A DNA stretch of 64,000 bases from positions 2,790,001 through 2,854,000 of the forward strand of contig CM121343.1 in assembly GCA_051530055.1 (NCBI GenBank), given 5' to 3'. Origin of the DNA: Neoechinorhynchus agilis (taxonomy: Eukaryota; Acanthocephala). Positions 54,620 through 64,000 of this stretch are shown here, one piece after another. The notes under the pieces were generated by a model that saw nothing but the letters and a program-made list of their open reading frames with translations, was not told where the DNA came from and did no database searches. Position 1 is the stretch's first letter, and every line of letters begins with the position of its first letter. Position numbers and translations under genes: made by a program.

Positions 54620-57600
54620 ATGCAACTATTACTCGTTGTTTCTTTGCTCATAAATACAGTCCAAGGCTTAGTCGAAGAATTATACTGCGGAAACGAAAAC
54701 TGCTATGACGGTCTAGGAAACCAGAAAGTTCTTACCATTAAATCCACCTATTTTTAGTACTAGGAGTACCAAGAAATGCAACAAAGGTAACTGGTCCATC
54801 GATAAATCTAGTCGATATTATTTAGTAAAAAGTCTTTAATTTCAAGAACCTTCCGGAAATTAGTTCAAACTACACATCCTGACCGAGCGAAATCCGAAGA
54901 GGTACGCATATTTTGCCCCTGTTCCGCTCTGGTAATCTCTAACATTAAGGAGCGATATAAACTAACTCATAAGTTCCAACGTTTCAACAAAGCTTACGAG
55001 ACCCTCAAAAACGATAAGTTTCGATCAGACTATGACTCGTACCTTGAGGATCCTTCTGCTTATTATACTTCTTATTACCGGTTGTGCCAGTCAACAAGAA
55101 TATTTTGAGAATCATTTATTTAGGTATCATCGGCGGCGCTTGGTCCCTCTACTTGATTTGAAAGCTGTAATTCTTGGAATCATCGCCGTTATGACCATCA
55201 TACAGGCATGTCATTTCCGCAATCAATTAACTAGCTTATTTTATTATAGCATTACGTACAACATTCAAATTACAATTATAAAATCAGGAATTTATCCGCA
55301 ATACCAAAGTACAGACATCAGGTTTTGACCTAAAGATATTATATAGTCTTACTTTATACATCAGGCGATATAAGAGTGTCTTTTTCGAAAAAAAAGCTAT
55401 TTACCAATCTTGACGAATCCCTTTTTAAAAAATCATACCGCTCTTAACCTGAATTAATCAAATAATCTATGAAACTAGCACTTTAGTTGTTGAAATTTAT
55501 GAGATCCCTTTTACATTTAAAGTTACATTTAGGTGATATTTGAAGGCTTGTTTGCGTCCTGTCATTCATGAATATGTTATAATTATATTCGCTTTTAAAC
55601 GTATTCCTCACATGCTAAACCGTCTTTCAAATTAAAAGCATATTAGCGACTGAATCTTCTTAAATCCCAAAAATGCGATTTTTGCACTATCTTCTTTGTT
55701 GCTCACTGAAATAATAATTTATTACGGACATACGTGATCCTGATCTAATTTACCCTTTCGAGTAATCCAGCTTTTTTTCTGGTTGCTTGAGAAATGAGGC
55801 ATTTTTAGTGGGACCTCACCTTGTTCGGGTGAACGACCGTGACTAAAAAAGGTTAGGGATGGAATAGCTCATGTTTTCCAAATTTGGAATTGCTTTTTAT
55901 AATTCAATTGTAATTTCAATGCTCTTATGCAGTAGCGTTTGGCTAATTTTAAGATCTTTTTGTGTCGTTTAGCATTTATTTTTTCGTTTAGTTCCGAGTT
56001 AATTTTTTTATTTTGTTAAAACTATTATCGACTGCGTTATCTTGGTCTAAAATAGGCAGAAATTTATTTCTTATTATTGACTTGATTTTCTTATTTATAT
56101 AGCTGCTATGAGCCACGACCATCACTTTCGTTCTGTTGGGGGTTCAGATGAAGACCCATCATTGAAGATTGCCTAATGATAAAACCTAAGAGTTCTTTTA
56201 ATAAAACTGTAATTTCCCAAGCATTATTTGTAAAAGAATAGCACTAATATCATCCGCATAGATAACCGTTTTTATACAATTTTTTGTTCATTGTAGCCGT
56301 AAATTACATGGCAATTGAAAAACGAATAGGAGATAATGGAGACCCTCGAGGTAGACCTTTTTTCGGGTAAAATATTTTGTGTCCATCATCGTCCTCAAAA
56401 TAAAATGATTTTGTTGTTAAAATGTCCTTTACGCTGACCACAATTTCTTGGGGAAAGTTAAAAAAAGGACATATAGTCAATTAAAAATTGAAGATCAATG
56501 TTTTCGTATGCTGCAGAAAAATCAAAAGAAATAAGACATATTTAAAATTATTGTAAACTAAAGCATTATAAATATATTTGGAAGCCGATAAAACAGACCT
56601 ACCTTATAAAAAAACCCGTAGTAATTATAATTAATGATATCTTTCTTTACGAAGAATTCCACCAGTCCATTAGTAATAACTTTTCATACAGAGATACTAA
56701 CAAATTCTGGATCGAGATAAGTCTAAGATCTGACACAGAGTTTACACCTATTTTCTTCGCTTTCACCGGCATGATTCTGCGTGGGAGATTAATATGCATC
56801 CAGTCTTCCCTGAATGCTCTTAGAATACAATTAGAAGTCTGATAGAAGGTTCCACAAACCATAGGCATTTACTGAGGACACTAAAGTTGTTAGAAGATAA
56901 CTTTATCATGTTATACCAAGACTTCAAAATATCCTCGGTGTGTAGGTGCAATATTAGTAGAGTCAACTAATCATCAGAAGTTAGCTTCCCAATTATTTCG
57001 TCCAACACTAGATTGGAAGATGAGGACCTAAACCTAATAAACTTTGTTCTCTTCAGAATGTGCCAGAAGGATTTCGTTGAAGCTGAGAGATTACAGTAAA
57101 ATGCCAAATATAGGTTGGAATTGACGGCCCAATATTTATCAAACCATAACCTCTTCGTATGAGTATCCAATTATAAGTTGGTTTTTCTGATTTAGAAATT
57201 TTCCCCCGACTTGAATAATTCGGAACAGAGAAAAACTTATTTGAGAGTATAAAAAGTAAAGAATTCCAGTCCTGTAAGCTCTGGTACCGCTGTAGTTAAA
57301 TGCTTCATTGCAAAATTGAAAAAGGTCACATTAATAGGTAAAAAATGGAATTTACGAGAAAAGGAGTCATTTGAAATACGCCAGATTATTATATCGCTTG
57401 ACAATGGTAGAATTACCTTGCCGGTTGACGGAGACAAAACTTCCGTCCAACCATTATTTGAAATGCAATGAAAAGTAGGTTGGCTGGGGAATAAAAACAT
57501 GCAAGTTTCCTCTATATTAGTAATGACTTTTGTCCATTTTCCTGAGGGATCATTGAAATCCCCGAATAAAAAGATATCGCCTAAACTAAGAAGGTTGCTC

Positions 57601-58936
57601 AAAATGTCCTTAGTGTCTTTTTTGTGAATGAACTTTGGGCGTAAAGTCTTTTCTGTCCAAACGAATTTGAAAAATAGCATATGAGAGATTCTCATTAATA
57701 TAGTTCTGAATACGAGATGCCGAAAAGGGTTTTTAATTGTTAAAAGGCCGCTAGAGGTTTAATGGGTTGGTGGGTAATAACCTCTGGGGTAAAATAGTAG
57801 AATCTACTGCTGTCCTTTTATCCGTCTTCTGTTATGTTATTAAAACATTAAACCTATTTAAAACCGCGGCTCCACCCGAATTTCATTGTAAGCAGTACAG
57901 ATTATGGACGAACTGATCTCTATTCGCGACCGTTTATAATTGCGTTCGAGTCGATAATGATGAACCTGTTTACTTCGCTAATTTTATTAGTCTTTTTTGG
58001 CAACCGCTCACCTCTTGATTGGGTTGTTTTTCTGAATGTTGCTAGCTTTATCAAGTCTTGACTGGGTAATATTTGATGCTACATTTTTGATGTCAGATTT
58101 TATGCTAAAAACCAAATTGCTACTAGGATTGATTTATATAAAATTCGAAATTCCAAACGATAATTGCGGTTGCAATATGCTACCTTGGATTCAACCACTA
58201 GTAAAACGGAATTTTATTTAATATAGGCTGAGGTTATTGCGAAAAAGCAAGGACTACTAAATGATGATAATCTTCGGAAACGAAACAAAAAGTGGATTAA
58301 GGTTCATTTATCGAGCATAGCGAAGTTTTCATTAAAAACTCCTTCTGAAAGAGTACAACCCGGGACTCAAAAACTGATGATGTCTTAATGCAAATCATTG
58401 CTGAACAAATTGCTGTGGAGTACGTGTTGAACCTTTAAGCTTAGATTTACACTGATTACACGAAGAATGATAGACAAACCCACTTGGAAGGATTTGCTCG
58501 TTTTTAGAATGGTCGTGGTTCCTCTTAAGCACGTAGGTTTTATTTGGTCCTCGATGACATTTACCGCTGCTATCAAGATTCGATTATTAGTGCTGAAGGC
58601 TTTTTGGATAATGCGACACAAAATTATGAGGTTCCCCCTTAATGACGACGAAAAACTGGATTTAATCCGGAACAGGCTAGGCTTAAATAGATCTACCTTT
58701 GAAACGAAGTTTGGTCGCCGCTTTGGAGAGCTTCTAAAGCTGGATTTGTACAAATGGAACAATTTTGAGGTCTATTAAAATTCAACCACACTTTATAATT
58801 CTAATTTTAGAAATGGCATCTGCAGGAGAAGAGCGATGAAGAGAGGTTATTACTGCAAAGTGCAAGTGCAAAGCGCATTCGGAGGTGGACAAAATCTAAT
58901 GCTAAAAATCACATTAAATTTGATCAAGAGTGTTGA
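54620..58936 (+). CDS. DNAJC25: DNAJC25 homologue, J-domain membrane protein (348 aa, ten exons)
   Basis: Exons 54620-54710, 54758-54786, 54833-54901, 54950-55080, 55124-55205, 55250-55321, 58227-58301, 58352-58419, 58466-58769 and 58811-58936 total 1047 bp, an unbroken frame, close to the roughly 360 aa of vertebrate DNAJC25. The protein has a signal peptide (MQLLLVVSLLINTVQG), the typical LYCGNENCYDVLGVPRNATK start and a J domain with HPD (FRKLVQTTHPDRAK) near residue 55. It continues with YRYHRRRLVPLLDLK, a membrane helix (AVILGIIAVMTIIQ), IPKYRHQAEVIAKKQGLL, a second hydrophobic part (PLKHVGFIWSSMTFTAA) and the conserved tail WNNFEKW, RIRRWTK. DNAJC25-type proteins are endoplasmic-reticulum Hsp70 co-chaperones. 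Intron 5 (55206-55249) uses a GC-AG pair. Intron 6 is 2905 bp and holds an antisense LINE. Confidence 0.93.
55322..58226. other. large intron 6 of the DNAJC25 gene
   Basis: The only long intron seen in the window (2905 bp; the others are 43-61 bp). The donor is CAG-GTTTTG and the acceptor AATATAG. Much of the extra length is an antisense LINE at about 56000-57700. Confidence 0.85.
56000..57700 (-). mobile_element. EEP-endonuclease LINE (Jockey/CR1-like), antisense in the DNAJC25 intron
   Basis: On the minus strand an endonuclease piece (IFLFGDFNDPSGKW, about 57580) is followed by RT pieces: SDLRLISIQNLLVSLYEKLL (56.75 kb), FDFSAAYEN, GLPRGSPLSP (motif B) and VIYADDISAIL (catalytic YADD, about 56260), then GLHLNP near 56140. 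The order EN, RT motif 1-2, A, B, YADD is right for a LINE. Many frame breaks show age. Clade assignment within the Jockey/CR1/I group is tentative. Confidence 0.8.
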
Positions 58937-59479
58937 TGCCTTGAACAACCAATTTTATTATCTTCCTAATTTGCGACCGAAGTACTCAGCTCATGATAAG
59001 CTACATTTTACAGTCAAAATTTACTTAAGAGAAATATTAGAAGCAACAAAGACCCAAATTCTGACTCAAATTGATGTCTATTCTTCGATGTCATCTTCGT
59101 TAAGTTTAATTGATCGTCCCGCTTAAAAATGGATATTGTTTCAATGATTTTTGCTGCGAATCTTAAACTTCATTAATATCTTGCGCACATAATCGGTTAG
59201 TTAAAAGTTAGTTTGAGCAGCAGATTATTAAATGGAAAGGAAGATCTTTGAAATTTAAGCAAGTTTGCCGATACAGAATCAAACAACTGTGAGCAATTGA
59301 AAATACCACATCCATTCTGTACGGTTATTTAGAAATAATGGTTCCCGATAATTGAAGTAAATCAGCTTTCGTCGGTGTATACCAAAATGGTTTTTAGGAT
59401 CGCAATCAAGATGCGAATACCCACTTTCTGACCTACGATACTTCGAACCTCATTTACATATCCTGACGATTGAATTGTT

Positions 59480-59590
59480 CTTAAAATGGTTGTTTTCTAG
59501 CATAGAAAAATTATAATGATTTTATTTTAAAATCTCCGATATTTCGGCACAATCTTGTACGCGTTTATCAAGGTTGTTTCTCACGCTTGT
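59480..59590 (-). repeat. single arm of foldback C with hammerhead-like core
   Basis: The minus strand reads CCTTGATAAACGCGTACAAG, then ATTGTGCC, then GAAATATCGG (59574-59531). It is preceded on the plus strand by GGTTGTTTTCTAGCATAGAA, the family C outer arm. The second arm is absent. Confidence 0.65.
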
Positions 59591-59820
59591 CACTTGAATA
59601 GGAACAATACATGTTTGATGAATTTCTAATATGGTTCCAACACTTGATGGCTTCCAAATGTTAACTTATTAACGCTATTACGCTTAATTTTCGACTAAAT
59701 TGCCTATATGGACTTCATCGAAATTCGTTTCGTCGGTATCTCGGGACGCTAAGACGAGACTTTTCTAAAATACATTGATAGCCTGGACTGTTAATTGGTG
59801 CTCAAAATACTTGAAATATA

Positions 59821-60051
59821 ATTTTGGTGAGCATACGCCTGGTCACAACCTATTTGATTTATTGGAAATATTTCGAAGGAGGTGACCTCGCCTCATTAGT
59901 CATTGCTTCTAAGTTTTTAGATACACGAACCCGAATATTTAAAAAGTTGCAAACAATGACTGATGAGGCGAGGTTACCTCCTTCGAAATATTTCCAATAA
60001 ATCAAAATCAAATAGATTATGACCGGCATTATGTTCATTAAAATTATACTT
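59821..60051. repeat. foldback element, family A, copy 4
   Basis: Left arm ATTTTGGTGAGCATAC...GGTCACAACCTATTTGATTT pairs with the right arm ending ATGTTCATTAAAAT. The right arm has CTGATGA (59960-59966), GAGG-TTA-CCTC hairpin and CGAAATATTTCC, identical to the copies at 23.3 and 33.5 kb. The left arm has diverged more, so the right arm may have been corrected against, or copied from, the other loci. Confidence 0.8.
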
Positions 60052-60162
60052 TGACTTACCCGAAGGCTTTTCTATCAATGAATACTTAAAATGTTTATAT
60101 ATGGAGAGATTACGCGATAGCCGGGGAACATTAGAATTAGGTGTCAGGAGCAACGCAGTTAG

Positions 60163-60346
60163 TGTACTGGAATTATTGTGGTTAGAAGTCTACACCCGCG
60201 GTAAATGATCTTTTTTCGATTAAAGACGTTTCGAACCTCGTCGGGTACTGATCATGAACCCACGATGAGGTTCGCAGAACGTCTTTAATCGAAAAAAGAT
60301 CATTTACCGCTGATATAGACTTCTAACTATAATAATTCCAATCACA
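60163..60346. repeat. foldback element, family E, with GAAACGTC motif
   Basis: Long arms: GAATTATTGTGGTTAGAAGT...GGTAAATGATCTTTTTTCGA pairs with TCGAAAAAAGATCATTTACC...ATAATAATTC. At the turn, the plus strand reads CTGATCAT, hairpin GAACC-CACGATGA-GGTTC, GCAGAACGTC (60248-60283). The minus strand of the left arm reads GGTTCGAAACGTC (60237-60225). CTGAT..., a GGTTC-closed stem and GAAACGTC match the layout of Penelope-type hammerheads. Confidence 0.78.
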
Positions 60347-60849
60347 TTCACCGGTACCTCCTCTCACATATCGACAGTTAGTGTACTTTCACTAAGTCTA
60401 ATAATTATGATTTGTGCGGCCCTAAGTAAAAAATTAAAAGAATTCTCACGATTTAATCGTTAAAACACAGCTAGTAGGTGATTCCTTAGCCGGAAATATC
60501 GATTTATAATCTCTACATTCAAGTTGGGTCACCTGATCCGTACAGAAATGAGAAATTGAGCAGGTTGCTATTTATGTATCAAAGTCTAACTGATTCAATC
60601 ATTCCTCTGATCTAAGAGATCGGTTTGACTGTATGCCTAAAAAAGAAAATAAGCCCAGGAAAGGATGTTCTAAAAAATACTGAAGCAATATAACCGACTT
60701 GTTAGTGTAAACATTAGAGAACGCAATATATTTTTAACAATTCAAACAATCTGTTAAATAATATAGAAATTTTCATTTATTAGTTTTGCCAGCCCAGATT
60801 TAGATTCATTAACTTATTTAATTCCGACTTAAGTAGCTAAAGTCTTAAA

Positions 60850-60955
60850 TAACTTAAAAGCAACGACAAACCATGGGGAAATGTCGGAATTATCCGACGT
60901 GAAATATCGTGGAAATAAATTAAATCCGATAGGTGGCAAAACTACCAAAAGGAAG
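60850..60955 (+). repeat. single arm of foldback D with hammerhead-like core
   Basis: CCATGGGGAA is followed by a seven-pair hairpin ATGTCGG-AATTAT-CCGACGT (60881-60900) and directly by GAAATATCG (60901-60909), then TGGCAAAACTACCAAAAGG as in 3280-3300. The related 3.2-kb copy has CCTTGAGGAA at the 5' side. Confidence 0.7.
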
Positions 60956-61135
60956 TCTTTTCCCTCGAAGATGATAATCCAAGACATAATATAGAAATCA
61001 TTAAAATGGTTAGAAACGCAACTCGTTATTGGAGATTTAACAAGGGGCTACTCGTAGGCTATTTTAGAGTAGATATTGATCGTTGTGAGAATAATGTAAC
61101 GGACAAAGTCTGGGATGCTTTATATATTAAAGGTA

Positions 61136-61186
61136 GGGAAGTAGTACAAATAATATTTTATTGAAATATTATTTGTACTACTTCCC
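61136..61186. repeat. perfect 23-bp inverted repeat (hairpin)
   Basis: GGGAAGTAGTACAAATAATA TTT and its exact complement are separated by only five bases (TATTG). The pairing continues imperfectly outward (AAAGG / CTTTT-like). It could be a cruciform-forming sequence, ends of a tiny foldback or a small-RNA hairpin; no other copy was found in the window. Confidence 0.75.
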
Positions 61187-62125
61187 TTCTTTTTACAACA
61201 ATGGATTATATTTTTACAACTATATTAAAGGCTCGAATGTGCTTAAGATCGTTCTTTTAGTTACCTAAATAGCTTTTTCCAAGAAATAGAATAATCGAGC
61301 AGACATCTTTAAATTTTATAAAATTTAGCTACCCACAAAGAAGCGTGAAGTCATACATAACAAATATTTGTGAATAACAAATCAATTAACATATTTGATT
61401 ATATTTAATTACGTTTCTGTATTCCGCGTTTATCCAATTTTCCACATTCCATGTTTCGCTAAAACACCAGTAACAATCCACATTGATCATCATCATCATT
61501 ATGTGCCGTTTTTGTTGGCATTGCGAGTAACAAGTACACTTTTCGTTCAAACGCTTTTGGTATGAGCTATTCTAAGCACGAGAAGAGTTATTTATATACA
61601 GGAGCACCAATCTCAAGAGCCAGCAGAAGTCTTTGAAAAGGAAATCACGCTGCAATAAAAAGGATATCCTTGACCTGTATTGGCCGAAGTTGTCAGATGA
61701 TAAACATGAATTCTCACTAGACCATTTTGTTTGCAGAGAAACGAAGCACAAAGCGTACGTATCCATTTCGTTCTGTATGGTTGCCTTCATAGCATAAGAA
61801 AGATAGTACAACATTTGAGCAACCTCCCTGTAAGATCTCTGCTGATTTCGCTTTCTCGGAGCTACGATAAAAGCGAGAAAACTTGTGCTCTAGGAGAGTG
61901 CTGTGCAAACAATATATTTATAATTTAAGAACACAATCACGATGTACAAATTTGACGGAAAACAACCAAAATTGTCCTGCCGAATGATCCAAGAAGTGAC
62001 TTTCCTTTATGCGTAGGCACTTTTGTAGCACACGCTTCAACATGAAATTGATTTTGCAAGTTGCATCGATAGGTTGGCTGGATAAATTGTTGTTTTGCCT
62101 CTCATTATTTTCTATTTTATGATCA

Positions 62126-64000
62126 GAAATCATCCTATGTTATCTGACGTTGACCCTGGATTCTCGATATCCGTCTGTGTATAGACTTTCAAAAAGAAAG
62201 GCTGCATTATCCATCCGAGACGTATCTAAAGCCCGGCTGCATAGATTTTATGAGATGCAGAATAAAATGCTCTCCCGGCGTGCTCATCAGAGACTTATCT
62301 CATCAAAGTCCACGGAATCGCCTGTTTTGACTGCTACAAATAAGTTGGCTTCAATGCTATCCGATCCCAAAAACGTTCTAAAATGGAATCTTACAGTCTA
62401 TGACCTAAATAACCTCAAGCGTCTTGCTGTATGGATAAAAGGCGAAGAAGGTGTTAAGACTGTTGCGAGGTTCAAGTCAAAACGTCCAGAGACATTGGAT
62501 TGTTTAGATGCTCTTCTCCAGTTGTTGGTAGATGACAACAACACCAAAATTATCAGTGTTAATGATGTAAATAAGACTGGATGTACGTTGTATAAAAACG
62601 AGTCAACAAATCATAAACGATCGGGTAATGTGAAACGATTGGTCCCTGAGGACACGAGGAATGAGTCGTTCTTACACAAAAGTATGATCGGACTTTCTCA
62701 TAGATGTTATTGTTGTTCATTTAGAAGTCACTCCATGGAAGCTTTGCTCAAGTAAGCTAAGAATCCGACCACGGCATGCTCATTCAACATGCTGGTGCCA
62801 AAATAAAGCCAGTCGAAGGCACAGGTACGCATGCTACCAATGTGAATGCCACAACATAACCTCGATTGGACACATCCCTGGGATCGTGAGAGAAAACGTC
62901 TTGGAGCTAAGATTAATCGACTTTAAAGGAAAGTCCTTACTACGAAGAAGCTTAAAAATTACCGATTTCATTAACACTCAGTCACTGACAATCAAGGGCT
63001 CTTTAACATTGGATTCAATTCGGTCTATAGATCTAATGTATATGATGAACTTACAGACCCTTTTTTTATCGGATCTACCAAATCTCAACTATATAGATCC
63101 ACATATATTTACTCAGCAATCGCTTAGTCAGATTTCTCACTTTATAGTCCACAATACTGGTCTCTCCATTCTTAGCATTAACGAAACGTACCGGACGCAG
63201 CTAGAAAATGTGACTTTGGACCACAATAGAATACTTTGTGGATACAGTGGGAACTGTTGGTTGTTCGAAAGTGGAGCTCACGTGAATGCTAAGAAGCAAG
63301 TGATAAATGTTTCTCTTGATAAATGCATTTACCGAAACATCGAGTTTGATCCTCAATGGAGCAATTGTGGGAATTGTCTTGATCATGTGTGCCCCGATCA
63401 ATCCATTTGTACTGCGGTTGACAATGTAGCACACTGTTCAGAAACTAACACATCGTTCAACATTGGTAAGTGAAAATATCTCAAAGCTATTTCGTGCATC
63501 CGTCTAATTTCAGAAATCTGCTATTTCCCACCATTGCCTCAAGTTTGCGCGTGCACCGGCACTCACTGCGAATGTAATGGCCTCAACCAACCAAGAGATG
63601 CAGAAAGTATTGATGTGCCAGATATTCGATCGATTCATTTTAGTTCGATGCAATCTGTAGTATTGGATTCTAAGTGGCTTTGTGCACTTCCTCAATTGAA
63701 AGAATTAGAAATAAGTCAAGTTGGAGAAATCGAAATCGAAGCAGGTGCATTTCGGACAAATGTATTGATGGAAAGCTTAAAAGTTATAGGGAAAATCGGA
63801 CTTGTGTCGGTCTTAAAAATAGACAACAACAGCTTCTCTAATTCGAGTTTAAACGCAGTGCACATCGAGAACATTTACGAGGGATTTTTACTACATTCTC
63901 TATTGAAGGTCTCGGATAAACTCCAAGAGCTTAGTATAAATAATGCCCGTATGACCAAGGTTCCAACCAACTTAAGCAATTTTACTGCTCTTCGCCGCAT
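62126..64000 (+). CDS. extracellular leucine-rich-repeat protein, 5' part (runs off the window)
   Basis: Exons: about 62126-62751, 62813-63465 and 63514 to beyond the end; introns 61 and 48 bp keep the frame. The frame is open from IILCYLTLTL, a signal-like stretch, but no ATG is visible, so the first exon may be upstream. A basic N-terminal region with dibasic sites (YRLSKRKAALS, KMLSRRAHQR) leads to a cysteine cluster (YACYQCECHNITSI), then LRR-like segments (VLELRLIDF, LQTLFLSDLPNLNYIDPHIF, LENVTLDHNRILC), a Cys-rich block (CGNCLDHVCPDQSICTA) and a second cluster plus LRR module (VCACTGTHCECNGL, LKELEISQVGEIEIEAGAF). Cys-capped LRR modules are typical of secreted or cell-surface receptors. 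The exact family is not recognised. Confidence 0.7.

Larger units (their letters stand above)
58937..62125. other. gene-free region rich in foldbacks
   Basis: No coding exon supported. Holds foldback pieces of families C, A, E and D plus a perfect hairpin at 61136-61186. ORFs at 61572-62133 overlap on both strands and look like chance. Confidence 0.55.

Noticed and set aside
58836-59126. 96-codon ORF after the DNAJC25 coding exons
   Set aside because: Its start overlaps the last DNAJC25 exon in another frame and the product has no features.
1-64000. tRNA or rRNA genes
   Set aside because: I looked for B-box-like GGTTCGAATCC patterns and conserved rRNA words and saw none convincing; a dedicated scan (tRNAscan-SE, Rfam) would settle it.

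Overview
The window is nuclear DNA from a small invertebrate animal. Protein genes are split by very short introns (mostly 43-61 bp) ending in TTTAG or similar. The recognisable host genes are animal families: prosaposin-like proteins, an intracellular Ig-domain protein, an SLC22 organic-ion transporter, a furin/Kex2-type convertase, a DNAJC25 homologue and an extracellular leucine-rich-repeat protein. Tiny introns together with this gene set suggest a nematode, perhaps of the Trichuris/Trichinella kind. That is an inference; no rRNA or mitochondrial marker is present to prove it.

Layout. 1-3.4 kb: gene-free, with several foldback (palindromic) repeats. 3.4-6.8 kb: two saposin-like ORFs on the minus strand, possibly one gene. 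6.8-13.5 kb: mostly gene-free, with a foldback, a LINE fragment (9.0-9.85 kb) and a 214-bp tandem array (12.6-13.3 kb). 13.5-15.3 kb: a six-exon Ig gene with a continuous 514-codon frame. 16.0-22.7 kb: a retroelement cluster with two restriction-like-endonuclease (R2-superclade-like) LINEs head to head, an apurinic-endonuclease LINE fragment and a Penelope-like fragment. 22.8-34.4 kb: the SLC22 gene between two direct copies of a 1.36-kb block, with a further LINE at 29.7-33.0 kb. 34.4-44.85 kb: a large inverted repeat (arms about 3.3 kb) around a nearly full-length LINE, followed by an RTE-type LINE to 45.85 kb. 48.1-50.4 kb: the convertase. 51.6-52.5 kb: a serine-rich orphan gene. 52.7-54.3 kb: a satellite of palindromic units. 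54.6-58.9 kb: a complete ten-exon DNAJC25 homologue (348 aa) whose one large intron holds an antisense LINE. 59.5-61.2 kb: more foldbacks. 62.1 kb to the end: the 5' part of an extracellular LRR gene.

The most unusual feature is a theme shared by several unrelated foldback families (called A to E here) and the 12.6-kb tandem array. Each carries, near its turning point, a short motif resembling a hammerhead-ribozyme core: a CTGANGA-like box, often one extra purine, a short hairpin, then GAAATAT or GAAACGTC. That arrangement is known from Penelope-like elements and retrozymes, and a Penelope-type GIY-YIG/RT remnant lies at 22.1-22.6 kb. Most copies are degenerate and catalysis is unproven.

The restriction-endonuclease LINEs are informative because several copies can be compared. 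They show a TATA-like promoter, a small coiled-coil ORF1 whose stop overlaps the ORF2 start (ATGA), an N-terminal zinc finger, an RT with YLDD, a CCHC knuckle and an RPD...D endonuclease. One copy has a clean 10-bp target-site duplication.
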